NCBI GenBank assembly: GCA_963667875.2
Contig: CAXXGC010000001.1
Location: 1 to 64,000, forward strand
From: JAEXOD01 sp963667875
Lineage (GTDB): Bacteria > Bacteroidota > Ignavibacteria > Ignavibacteriales > Melioribacteraceae
Length of the DNA stretch: 64,000 nucleotides
Direction of reading: 5' to 3'
Part shown: piece after piece, positions 1 through 8,009 of the stretch
How positions within the stretch are numbered: position 1 is the first letter of the stretch
Layout of the letters: every line of letters starts with the position of its first letter
Translations under genes and position numbers: made by a program
Notes under the pieces: model-generated
Told to the model about the DNA's origin: nothing
The model's database searches: none
Seen by the model: the letters and a program-made list of their open reading frames with translations, nothing else

Positions 1-412
1 ACCCTCACAAAAATTGTATAATAGTATAAATTTAGTGTCCCAATTCTGCAAAAATAATAAAATAAATTATTATTAATCAAACATATTTTTTGCATTTGTT
101 AAGATTTTTAATAAGGTATTTGGCAACGGTAATTTTTATTGAAGTTAATTTATTCTTGTATATTTAGTTACACTAATTACATAAACATCCAACTAAGGCA
201 ATTTATCATAACAATCAATACTAAACGATATAACACCTATTTGTTATGTTTTAATATTATATAGATAGTTTATTAACAATACAATAAACAATTGTTAATT
301 GATGATTAAAAATTATTAAAGATTATTTAAGGTGAACCCTATAAATTGTTATTATATAACATATTATAATTTTGTTAAAACTTAACAATTATTAATATTC
401 AAAAATAGAAAA

Positions 413-421
413 TGTGGATAA
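413..421 (-). promoter_or_regulatory. DnaA box
   Basis: TGTGGATAA on the plus strand, the reverse complement of the consensus box TTATCCACA. A perfect 9-mer inside a gene-free AT-rich region that also holds two further boxes. Confidence 0.5.
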
Positions 422-553
422 AATTTAACTAACCGGTATATGTACACACAGGCAAATTTGAATGTGCAAAATGTTTATTTACCAATTACTAAGAACACAA
501 TTATTTATTACTTAAATCAGTTTTAAAGTGTTATTAAATATAATTTTATTAAG

Positions 554-570
554 TTATCCACTTATCCACA
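554..570 (+). promoter_or_regulatory. two overlapping DnaA boxes
   Basis: TTATCCACT at 554-562 runs directly into a perfect TTATCCACA at 562-570, sharing one base. Closely spaced same-orientation boxes of this kind are typical of origin or DnaA-regulated sequence. Confidence 0.5.
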
Positions 571-869
571 CTATATAATAATAAATAGTTTTTATTTAAA
601 TAAATAAGAAAGAATAATAATATATAGTATGTGTGTAAATCAAAAATCTGTTAACTAACAATTGGCTCATTAAAGATAAATATCGTTTTATTAAAAATAA
701 TCATTAAAGTAAATAAATTATTTATTATTTCATAAACTAATATTATTTAAGATGTGGTCTATAATATAAGTTAGAATAGGAGACCCATACACAGGCTATA
801 TAAAGTTATATTACCTAAAGGCATATATAATAACACTATTATTTTTAGACCTCTGAGAAACCGTTTTAT

Positions 870-1946
870 CTATTTTAATTCTTCAGCTTTTTTATTCAAG
901 TCATTTATTTCGTGCGTACTTGTAGGATGTCCTAAACTATTTATTGATTTATAATATTTTTTATAGTTTTCCAATGAAATTTTGTTATTCCAATGATCGG
1001 TAAAAATTCCGGTACCAATAATAAAAAAATATATAATCAAAATACCTATTAGAACATAAACTTTATTAATTGGCTTTTTTGAAAATCTATCTTCTACAGT
1101 TAAAGTATTTTTAACGGGACACGAGTCAACACAACTTAAACACATTGTGCATTCATCAGAATATATGGTTTTAACTTTATCTACTTTGATACGGCTTGAA
1201 CAGGCTTTGGAACACAAACCACAATCAATACAAGAATTAGTGTTACGTCTTATGCGTGTTGGACTTAAGAATGATATTAAACCTAATAAAGCACCATACG
1301 GACATAAATAACGACACCAAAAGCCTTTTATAAATATTGAGATTACAAACAAAATAATGATTACATAAAACGTAAATAATGTAATGTTTGCAAAAAACAC
1401 ATACATCTTAATATCGGCAACTAAATTGTAAGGACTATCTAAAAACATTCTTAAGGATAATACTGTCATACTGAAGAATATGGCGTAAATAAAAAAAGCT
1501 AAAAGTAGATATTTTATTGCCCTTAAAGGATAATCTAAAAATTTGGGTACAAGTAATTTACGTTTGAATATTTTTTGAGTGACTTTTTCTCCAAAATCAC
1601 CAACCAATTCCGAAATAAACCCTATGGGACAAATCCAACTGCAAAATGATTTGCCAAATATAAATGAAACCACTATTACTGCCAGCAAAATAAAAAAACC
1701 CGCGGGATGAGCCGAATGTATTGTTCCGGTTAAAATAAAATAATATAAACTCATTAACGCACTTATTGGTAAAAAACCCTCCACACCGGCAGGACGGTAA
1801 AAATTTGTTGATGTAGGATTACCTTGTAAAAACTGAACAAATATATAAAACTCAAAGCCTATCCAAATACAAATTAATAAAAAAAGAAGCTGAGAATAAA
1901 ATCTATATTTTTGAATCGGTTTTTCGTTATTTTTATCAAATTTCAT
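870..1946 (-). CDS. NapH/MauN-like membrane 4Fe-4S ferredoxin
   Basis: A 358-residue integral membrane iron-sulphur protein. Hydrophobic segments lie near residues 18-40, 82-98, 143-166, 184-207 and 291-311. Two CxxxCP motifs of the NapH/NosR/CcoG type are visible (CSWICPIG at 102-109 and CRYLCPYG at 211-218). They are followed by two 4Fe-4S ferredoxin motifs (C239, C242, C245, C249 and C266, C269, C272, C276). In known relatives such proteins pass electrons from the quinol pool or membrane to periplasmic acceptors. The usual partner genes (nap, nos, mau, cco) are absent nearby, so the acceptor is unknown. It stands alone, with a gene-free region downstream on its strand. The ATG start is preceded by AGGAAG on the coding strand. 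The family call is good; the precise role is open. Confidence 0.8.
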   Translation of the reverse strand: MKFDKNNEKPIQKYRFYSQLLFLLICIWIGFEFYIFVQFLQGNPTSTNFYRPAGVEGFLPISALMSLYYFILTGTIHSAHPAGFFILLAVIVVSFIFGKSFCSWICPIGFISELVGDFGEKVTQKIFKRKLLVPKFLDYPLRAIKYLLLAFFIYAIFFSMTVLSLRMFLDSPYNLVADIKMYVFFANITLFTFYVIIILFVISIFIKGFWCRYLCPYGALLGLISFLSPTRIRRNTNSCIDCGLCSKACSSRIKVDKVKTIYSDECTMCLSCVDSCPVKNTLTVEDRFSKKPINKVYVLIGILIIYFFIIGTGIFTDHWNNKISLENYKKYYKSINSLGHPTSTHEINDLNKKAEELK

Positions 1947-2117
1947 AATAATCTTCCTTAATAATCGGAATTTAAATTCTGATTAAATATATTATTAAAA
2001 TACAATATAATCAAGCGAAAAAAATGCAAAAAATTATACCGTTAAAATAATTTTATAAATATTAAAAATAGTTGTTGCATTGAGTAAAAAAAATTATTAC
2101 CTTTACAATCTCAATTT

Positions 2118-2193
2118 GCTGGTGTAGCTCAGCTGGTAGAGCAGCTGATTTGTAATCAGCCGGTCGGCGGTTCGAATCCGTTCACCAGCTCCA
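2118..2193 (+). tRNA. tRNA-Thr (anticodon TGT)
   Basis: A full cloverleaf can be drawn. Acceptor stem GCTGGTG (2118-2124) pairs with CACCAGC (2183-2189). The D stem is GCTC/GAGC (2127-2130, 2139-2142). Anticodon stem GCTGA/TCAGC encloses the loop TTTGTAA with anticodon TGT at 2151-2153. The T stem GGCGG/CCGTT encloses TTCGAAT. CCA at 2191-2193 is encoded. A terminator follows directly. Confidence 0.97.
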
Positions 2194-2198
2194 AAAAA

Positions 2199-2224
2199 AG
2201 CCGAAACTTATGTTTCGGCTTTTT
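2199..2224 (+). terminator. intrinsic terminator after tRNA-Thr
   Basis: A 9-bp perfect stem AGCCGAAAC (2199-2207) and GTTTCGGCT (2212-2220) with a 4-nt loop, preceded by an A run and followed by T residues. Confidence 0.9.
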
Positions 2225-2643
2225 GCATTTTAAAAGCTTAAAAAACAAATTGTCCTTCAAAATATCTCTTTATAATCATTATTTTGTTTATACAAATGTT
2301 TATATTTATAAAAAAATAAATATAAATTTAACAAATAAAAAATTATTTAAAAGTTAAACCCTTACATTATAATAAATTAAAATAATTAGTTTAAAATATA
2401 TAAATAATAATAATTACGTAAACATATAGGAAAAGTTAATTACATAGCATTTTCTATAAACAAAAGCAAATATATTGTTGCAAAAACCAACAAAATTAGT
2501 TACATTTATTATTATTATTCTTAACCTAACTTGACATATACATTTTTAGGATTAGAAAAAGTAATAAGTCAGTTTATTTTGAACGTTCCAACTCAAAGTA
2601 TTCTGTACAATAATTAAATTAACAAATTAAAAGGAAGAACAGT
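2225..2643 (+). promoter_or_regulatory. gene-free leader region of the RRM gene
   Basis: About 420 bases without an ORF between the tRNA terminator and the RNA-binding protein gene. TTGACA at 2531-2536 is a possible -35 element, but no clear -10 was identified. If transcription starts near there the mRNA has a leader of roughly 90 nt, as is common for genes of cold-inducible RNA-binding proteins. The ribosome site AAGGAAG sits just upstream of the start. The rest holds only A/T-rich sequence. Confidence 0.3.
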
Positions 2644-3024
2644 ATGAATATTTTTGTTGGAAATTTAGCAAAAGAAGTTAGCGAAGAAGATTTACAAAAC
2701 TTGTTTGCAGAACACGGAACTGTAAAAAGTGCAAAAGTTATAAAAGATATGTTTACCGGCGAATCAAAAGGTTTTGGATTTGTAGAAATGAATGATACAG
2801 CCGAAGCTCAAAAAGCAATGGAAGCATTAAACACTCAAGATGTAAAAGGAAAAAAAATAACAGTTAACGAAGCTCGTCCAAAAACCAACGATAGACGTGG
2901 TGGCAGCGGCGGCGGCGGAAACCGTGGCGGTGGAAACCGTGGTGGTTTTGGCGGCGGAAGCAGTCGTAGCGGTGGTGGAAATCGTGGCGGCGGAAGCAGC
3001 AGCGGTGGCGGAAAAAGATGGTAA
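2644..3024 (+). CDS. RRM-domain RNA-binding protein with Gly-rich tail
   Basis: A 126-residue single-RRM protein. RNP2 is NIFVGNL at residues 2-8 and RNP1 is KGFGFVEM near residues 42-49. The C-terminal third (from about residue 85) is an RGG-like glycine/arginine/serine tail with repeated GGG, NRGG and SSRSGGG blocks. This is the layout of cyanobacterial and Bacteroidota Rbp proteins, which bind RNA and are often cold-induced. It is monocistronic: a ribosome site AAGGAAG precedes the ATG and a strong terminator follows. The tail DNA is much more GC-rich than the surroundings because of the GGN codons, which also creates a spurious overlapping frame. Confidence 0.93.
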   Translation: MNIFVGNLAKEVSEEDLQNLFAEHGTVKSAKVIKDMFTGESKGFGFVEMNDTAEAQKAMEALNTQDVKGKKITVNEARPKTNDRRGGSGGGGNRGGGNRGGFGGGSSRSGGGNRGGGSSSGGGKRW

Positions 3025-3039
3025 TCTTTTTATAAATGC

Positions 3040-3067
3040 AAAAAGCCTTTCTATTGAAAGGCTTTTT
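3040..3067. terminator. bidirectional terminator
   Basis: A 12-bp stem AAAAAGCCTTTC (3040-3051) and GAAAGGCTTTTT (3056-3067) with a 4-nt loop, with T runs on both strands. It lies between the convergent RRM gene and the minus-strand histidine kinase and can serve both. Confidence 0.9.
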
Positions 3068-3093
3068 GTTTTATATAAATACTAATTTCGCGT

Positions 3094-4308
3094 TTAAAGA
3101 TTTTTTAATTCAACAATAAAAGTACTTCCTTTTCCAACTGAACTGATCACATTTAAAGTTCCGTTATTTTTTTCAACTAACTCTTTACATAATATTAAAC
3201 CCAAACCGGTACCTTCTTCTTTTTCTGTTCCTGGAGTTGAAAAACTGTTTTCTATATTAAAAACATTTTTAATTTGTTCAGGGCTCATTCCAACTCCTGT
3301 ATCAAAAACAGAAATTAAAATAGAATGGTTATTTTTTACAGCCTCAATATTAATTGAACCGTTACGTTTAGTAAATTTAATAGCATTTGAAATTAAATTA
3401 CGCAAAACAGTATGAATCATATTTTCATCAGCAAATAATCTTAACTTTTCAGTAATAGAAAAAGTTAAATTAATATTTTTATTAATAGCAGAAACTTCAA
3501 AAAGTTGTTTTAAATTAGAAAACATCACATTTATATTGAACAACTCCGGTTCATATTCCATACGTCCGGTTTTTAAGCGTGACCAGTTTAATAGATTTTC
3601 TAAAAGTACATATAAATTATGCGAAGAGCTTTTAATTGAATTGATTGATTCAAGAATTTCATCTTTTGGCATATTTTCATATTCATCAACAAGCCATTCG
3701 CTGTAGGCCATAATTGCGCTTAAAGGATTTTTAAGGTCATGAGCAATAATGGAAAAAAATTTATCCTTGCTGGCATTTAAATTTATAAGTTTTTCGTTTG
3801 CATCTTTTAATTTAACCGCATTTTCCTCCAGTTCAAAAACAGTATGGGTTAATTTTGTTTCTATTTTTTTTCTTTCCTCTATCTCAAAAAGAGCTTGGTC
3901 TTTCATTAATTTATAATTATCGATCTGCTTTTTTTCTTCGGTAATATCAATAATTGAAAATATAGCATAAATTTTCATACTTTCCGGAATTTTAACACCC
4001 ATAACTGTAGCATGTTGTGTGCGATAACTATTATTAGGCAATAAAATTGGTATAATGTACTTATTAAGCTGAGAGGAAAAAAATTCCGGCGGGCCCCCTT
4101 CAAAAACATTTTTCATTCGTATTTTAAAAATTTTATTGTCAAGATGAGCGAAATTTTCAAATAAATTTTTCCCTACAATTGTTTCTTTTTTTATTGAAGA
4201 CTGTTCTTGAAGAGATTTATTCCAAAAGACAATATTATAATCGGAATCTATAACAAAAACTCCTATTTTAACATAATCATAAGATGAAAAAAAACAATTT
4301 ACATCCAT
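3094..4308 (-). CDS. PAS sensor histidine kinase
   Basis: A 404-residue soluble histidine kinase with no membrane helix. An N-terminal PAS domain (about 10-125: GVFVIDSDYNIVFWNKSL up to IIDITEEKKQ) is followed by a coiled coil (about 126-182). The HisKA domain has the H-box FFSIIAHDLKNP with phospho-acceptor His190. The HATPase domain has the N box NLISNAIKF (304-312), G1 DTGVGM (336-341) and G2 GTGLGL (366-371). It is the last gene of a minus-strand operon whose previous genes encode a CheC-like phosphatase (5 nt upstream) and a CheY-like receiver. This suggests that it phosphorylates that receiver while CheC removes the phosphate. The partnership is inferred from gene order only. Confidence 0.92.
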   Translation of the reverse strand: MDVNCFFSSYDYVKIGVFVIDSDYNIVFWNKSLQEQSSIKKETIVGKNLFENFAHLDNKIFKIRMKNVFEGGPPEFFSSQLNKYIIPILLPNNSYRTQHATVMGVKIPESMKIYAIFSIIDITEEKKQIDNYKLMKDQALFEIEERKKIETKLTHTVFELEENAVKLKDANEKLINLNASKDKFFSIIAHDLKNPLSAIMAYSEWLVDEYENMPKDEILESINSIKSSSHNLYVLLENLLNWSRLKTGRMEYEPELFNINVMFSNLKQLFEVSAINKNINLTFSITEKLRLFADENMIHTVLRNLISNAIKFTKRNGSINIEAVKNNHSILISVFDTGVGMSPEQIKNVFNIENSFSTPGTEKEEGTGLGLILCKELVEKNNGTLNVISSVGKGSTFIVELKNL

Positions 4309-4313
4309 TTTAT

Positions 4314-4913
4314 TTACTCATCTAAAAGTTTGTTTAATTCAGCTTTCAAACTAACAAAGGAAGGAAGTTCCAATAATATAATAATATCACCTTCAATAGA
4401 AAGATTTTCAACCTCAAAATGAGTTTCCCCAAACAAAACAACGCTTTTTTCAGTTGAGTGATCCATAAGCAGATTATTAAAAACATCCTCAAAATAAATG
4501 GGAATAGAATACTCAAAACAATCTTTAAGCAAATTTGAAATAGATCCCATAACACCATTTAACAGCATATTAGCAACCTCGTTGAGGGTTCCGGCTCTAA
4601 CATTGTCAAGTTCGTTGGAATATTTTTCTTCACCTGTAAGTATTGAAACCAGATTGTTACCGCTTTCATAAGGAAATACAATTTCTGCAATTCCTGAAAA
4701 TTTTCCCTCAAAATTTAACTTAACAGCATAATACGTACCTAAACCTGACGAAGATAGTTTCTCTTTCAACTCGTCAACGGTTGATACCCAAATATCAGGG
4801 ACATTTAATTTAATTGGTGATTGAACTAACTCATTTAATAATCCGGCAGCTTTACCAACTCCGATATTTATTAATTCTTTAAGAACATCCAATTCTCTAT
4901 CATTTAATAACAC
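4314..4913 (-). CDS. CheC-family CheY-P phosphatase
   Basis: A 199-residue protein of the CheC/CheX/FliY family. Both pseudo-symmetric active-site helices are present: E13-L-I-N16 within ELINIGVGKAAGLL, and E112-V-A-N115 within NEVANMLLNG. In known CheC these Glu/Asn pairs catalyse dephosphorylation of CheY-P. The start is GTG at 4913, preceded by a G-rich stretch. The gene lies 16 nt after the cheY-like gene and 5 nt before the kinase gene, so the three are probably co-transcribed. No CheA, CheW, CheD or flagellar gene is near. The likely client is therefore the adjacent receiver rather than a flagellar-motor CheY. Confidence 0.85.
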   Translation of the reverse strand: MLLNDRELDVLKELINIGVGKAAGLLNELVQSPIKLNVPDIWVSTVDELKEKLSSSGLGTYYAVKLNFEGKFSGIAEIVFPYESGNNLVSILTGEEKYSNELDNVRAGTLNEVANMLLNGVMGSISNLLKDCFEYSIPIYFEDVFNNLLMDHSTEKSVVLFGETHFEVENLSIEGDIIILLELPSFVSLKAELNKLLDE

Positions 4914-4929
4914 TATTTCCCCCCTTTTT

Positions 4930-5289
4930 TTACATTTTAAGAATTGATTTTACACATTCAATTAATTCTTCATTTTTAGGAGGTTTATTTAAAAAAGCGG
5001 AGGCTCCTTTTTCCATACAAAATTTAGCAGTTGCTTCTTGTATGTCGGCTGATAAAACAATAACGGGAATGTTAATGTTTTTCTCAAACATTTTTGCTAA
5101 AACTTCTTTGCCCGTAACTTTTGGCATCAGCATGTCTAAAATAATCAAGTCAATTTGTTCATTATTAACTATATTTAAAGCCTCATCACCATCGCCGGCT
5201 TCGGCAAAATCAAAACCTAAACCTGAAAGTATTGCCTTCACTCTTTTTCGAATAAATTGAGAATCATCGCATAACAAAATTCTTTTCAT
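4930..5289 (-). CDS. CheY-like single-domain response regulator
   Basis: A 119-residue stand-alone receiver domain with the full catalytic set: acidic pair D8/D9, phospho-acceptor D52 (LIILDMLMP), S80 in place of the conserved Thr, and K102 (FLNKPP). There is no output domain, so it must act by protein contact, in the manner of CheY or a phosphorelay intermediate. It sits between a YhcH-like gene (19 nt upstream) and the CheC-like gene (16 nt downstream) on the same strand. It is the natural substrate of the neighbouring kinase and phosphatase, by gene order. Confidence 0.92.
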   Translation of the reverse strand: MKRILLCDDSQFIRKRVKAILSGLGFDFAEAGDGDEALNIVNNEQIDLIILDMLMPKVTGKEVLAKMFEKNINIPVIVLSADIQEATAKFCMEKGASAFLNKPPKNEELIECVKSILKM

Positions 5290-5308
5290 TTTTAATCCTT
5301 GTTGCTAC

Positions 5309-5764
5309 TTATTTATTAAACGGAACTTTAAATACAATTTTTTTTACAAAATTTACAACATTGTTAACGCTTAATTGAGGTGTGTGCCCTTCATAAGGGA
5401 AAAAAACAGCAAAATTGTTTGGATTTAGATCTAAATATATAGATTCGCTATTTAATTTTCCAAAATCTTTATCTTCATCAAACATTAAATTTTTATTTTC
5501 TTCAAAAAAACAAAAACCAATATTCTCGTTTCCACTTATAACAATTTGAATATCAATATATTTTTTGTGGTATTCAATAAAAGTGTCTTCTATTTTTTTA
5601 GTGTAATATTCACTGATAATAGCAAAAGTACCACTTTTATTAATATCAATTTTACCTAAAGGTTTATCTTCCAAATTTGTTCCTTGTAAAAAATTGAGAA
5701 CATCGGCAAAAGCTGGATAACCACCGGCGTATTTATAAAAATTATCAATCTTATCGTATATCAT
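5309..5764 (-). CDS. YhcH/YjgK/YiaL family protein (DUF386)
   Basis: A 151-residue cupin-like protein of the YhcH/YjgK/YiaL family. Diagnostic segments are HKKYIDIQIVISGNE (near 65-79) and the late FAVFFPYEGHTPQLS (near 118-132), which carry the His and Glu residues thought to bind metal. Some relatives are linked to sialic acid or sugar catabolism, or called the beta-galactosidase beta subunit; the true reaction is poorly defined. It is the first gene of the cheY-cheC-kinase cluster, with only 19 nt to the next gene. That is an unusual setting for a sugar-metabolism protein. Confidence 0.85.
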   Translation of the reverse strand: MIYDKIDNFYKYAGGYPAFADVLNFLQGTNLEDKPLGKIDINKSGTFAIISEYYTKKIEDTFIEYHKKYIDIQIVISGNENIGFCFFEENKNLMFDEDKDFGKLNSESIYLDLNPNNFAVFFPYEGHTPQLSVNNVVNFVKKIVFKVPFNK

Positions 5765-5846
5765 AAAGTACCTGTAATTTAAAAATGAAATTAATTAAAA
5801 AATAACAATTTTCAAAATAATTTCACTTTAGACTATTTAAAATAAA

Positions 5847-5871
5847 AAACCGCTCTTTGGGGGAGCGGTTT
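5847..5871 (-). terminator. terminator of the M16 peptidase operon
   Basis: A 9-bp stem AAACCGCTC (5847-5855) and GAGCGGTTT (5863-5871) with a 7-nt loop. On the minus strand the stem is followed by a T run. It lies 23 nt past the stop of the non-catalytic M16 gene. Confidence 0.88.
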
Positions 5872-5893
5872 AAGTTTCTGTAGATTTAGAAAA

Positions 5894-7972
5894 CTATTTA
5901 ATCTCAAATTGGCTATCGGGTACATTTTTGTTAATCTCTATACTTGAAGCATTAAGTTCAAATGTTTGTCCGGCCATACTTTGAGTATATTTATGAGCAA
6001 ATTTAATACCGCTAACTTCTTTATAATCATCATAAATAGTTGTTTGTGTAAAATTTCCTTGTGGTGATTCTAAAACATTTACATCACGATTTTTTAATCC
6101 GGTAACCGAATCAAAATAATTAGTGGATTTTTTGCCTGACTGGTAAGTTAATGTAACTTTATACAAATCTTTTCCGTCAATAGTCTCCATACCCGATAAT
6201 TCAGCTTTAACTCCATAAGCTGCTAAATTTAAATAAGGCTCAATAGCTCCTTCAAATTTTAAAGACTCCAAATCACTTCCTTCAATGTCTTTTGATTGAC
6301 CCATTGCAGATTGTTTTCCTTTAACACCGTCAAAAATTGTTTCCTGAACAAACATACCGGCGTCAATTTTTTGGTACAATTTGTTAGGTGCTTTTTTAAT
6401 AATGTTAACAGTAAATTCACCCATTGGGGTTTTCCCGCTCATTACAACAGAACCGGTTGTTATTTTTTCTAAATTTTCTTTACCACCAATAGCAGTAATA
6501 TAATTGGCAATTACTTTTTCAACAGTTAGTCCTTCGGGTAATTTTTTAGTGTTTGGATCGTATTTGTTACCATCAATATCAACATAATCTATTTTGCCGG
6601 TTTGACTGAATTTCTTTAATCCTTCTTCAATTTCTGCGGAATTACCAACAACAATTATATGAGCGTTGTTTGGTTTAATCATCTGATTAGCTGCATTATA
6701 AATATCATCAATAGTTAATGAATTCAAAACTGTTAAATAATTTTTATAAAAATCTTTTGGAAGGTTGTATCTTTCAATGTTTAATGCAAAGTTAGCAATT
6801 GTTTGAGCATCTTCTAAACTACGGGCAAAACTACCGGTTAAATAGTTTTTTACTGCTTGCAATTCAGTATCAGTAATTTTTTCAACTCTAATTCTATTCA
6901 TTTCTGCAATTATTTCGGCAACGGCACTATCTGTTACAGAAGAACGTACTTCGCAAGAAGCTTTAAAATTACCAATTAATTGATCGGGGCCAATTGTTGA
7001 ATATGCACCATAAGTATATGCATGTTTTTCGCGTAAATTCATAAATAAACGAGCAGTAGCAGAGCCACCCAAAATTGCATTAACAACCTGAGCTTTAATT
7101 TGGTCAACTGTTCCAATCTTAAGATCCAATGGATAAGATACGGTAACTACAGATTGAACAGAATTGCTTCGATTGGAAATGGTTACTTTACGGACTAAAG
7201 GAGCTTTAGGAGTTTTATATTCCAATTTAGCTACTTCTTTCTTTTCCCAAGTACCTAAATATTTTGTTACCATTTCTTTGGCTTCACTTAAAGTAATATC
7301 GCCAACTATTGCCAAATAGGCAATATTAGGAACAAAATATGATTTATAATAATTATTGCAAACGTCTAAGCTTATATTATCAACTGTTGTTTCAGTTACA
7401 AGTTCGCCATAAGGATGATCATTGCCATAAAGCACGGAACTACGTACACGTGCTGCAATTTCATTTGGATCATCTTTTTGAGAAGCTAAACCCGATTTTG
7501 TTTGAACTTTAATTTTATCTAACTCTTCTTGTTTAAATTGACTGTTTAATACAACATCGGATAATATTTCGAATAATTGACCGGAATATTTACTTAAGCA
7601 GGATGCAGTAATTGAGGATGAGGAAGTATTTAAAGATGCACCCATGAAGTCAATCTGCTCGTCAAGTTGTACTTTTGTACGGTTTTTTGTTCCGGTTCTT
7701 AATAATTCGCCCGTAGTTTCAACATAACCGGCAAATTCTTTTTCAAGAATCGGTTCTCTGTTAATTATTAACTTGTAATTAACTTTTGGAAATTTATGAT
7801 TTTCAACTACAATCACTTTTAAGCCGTTAGGCAGTTCAAATGTTTCATAATCGCCTATTTGAATATTTGGGGCCTGTCCGGGTAAAGGTTTTTTACTCCT
7901 ATCTAACTGTCCAAACATTGAAACCGACATAATTAAATAAAATACTATAAATAAACTTGCTTTATTTTTCAT
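5894..7972 (-). CDS. M16-family protein lacking HxxEH, with C-terminal LolA-like domain
   Basis: A 692-residue exported protein (signal peptide about 1-21, ending near FGQ). Residues about 40-455 form two M16 (pitrilysin-type) halves. At the position where active members have HxxEH, this one reads AGYVETTGELL, so the zinc site is lost. The C-terminal part (about 480-692) resembles the outer-membrane lipoprotein-sorting (LolA-like) fold often fused to M16 proteins in Bacteroidota. It is encoded 37 nt downstream of a catalytic M16 gene on the same strand. Such active/inactive pairs form heterodimeric peptidases comparable to mitochondrial processing peptidase. The non-catalytic subunit role is an inference from the missing motif and the pairing. 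Confidence 0.88.
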   Translation of the reverse strand: MKNKASLFIVFYLIMSVSMFGQLDRSKKPLPGQAPNIQIGDYETFELPNGLKVIVVENHKFPKVNYKLIINREPILEKEFAGYVETTGELLRTGTKNRTKVQLDEQIDFMGASLNTSSSSITASCLSKYSGQLFEILSDVVLNSQFKQEELDKIKVQTKSGLASQKDDPNEIAARVRSSVLYGNDHPYGELVTETTVDNISLDVCNNYYKSYFVPNIAYLAIVGDITLSEAKEMVTKYLGTWEKKEVAKLEYKTPKAPLVRKVTISNRSNSVQSVVTVSYPLDLKIGTVDQIKAQVVNAILGGSATARLFMNLREKHAYTYGAYSTIGPDQLIGNFKASCEVRSSVTDSAVAEIIAEMNRIRVEKITDTELQAVKNYLTGSFARSLEDAQTIANFALNIERYNLPKDFYKNYLTVLNSLTIDDIYNAANQMIKPNNAHIIVVGNSAEIEEGLKKFSQTGKIDYVDIDGNKYDPNTKKLPEGLTVEKVIANYITAIGGKENLEKITTGSVVMSGKTPMGEFTVNIIKKAPNKLYQKIDAGMFVQETIFDGVKGKQSAMGQSKDIEGSDLESLKFEGAIEPYLNLAAYGVKAELSGMETIDGKDLYKVTLTYQSGKKSTNYFDSVTGLKNRDVNVLESPQGNFTQTTIYDDYKEVSGIKFAHKYTQSMAGQTFELNASSIEINKNVPDSQFEIK

Positions 7973-8009
7973 CTTAAATTTTCTCCAAAATCACATTAAG
8001 AATTTCAAT

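Larger units (their letters stand above)
1..869. other. AT-rich gene-free region with DnaA boxes (candidate origin-related)
   Basis: No credible open reading frame on either strand. The stretch is extremely AT-rich and holds three DnaA-box-like 9-mers, at 413-421 (minus orientation), 554-562 and 562-570 (plus orientation, overlapping). Several long A/T-only runs could serve as an unwinding element. The dnaA gene is far away at 53.6 kb, so an origin role here is inference from composition and boxes only. The gene to the left of position 1 is not visible. Confidence 0.4.

Noticed and set aside
2897..3085. Overlapping frame coding an Ala/Val-rich 62-residue peptide
   Set aside because: It is a shadow of the glycine-rich tail of the RRM protein in another frame; the GGN repeats keep the frame open.
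5042..5260. 72-codon plus-strand frame over the CheY-like gene
   Set aside because: It is antisense to a receiver domain with all catalytic residues present.
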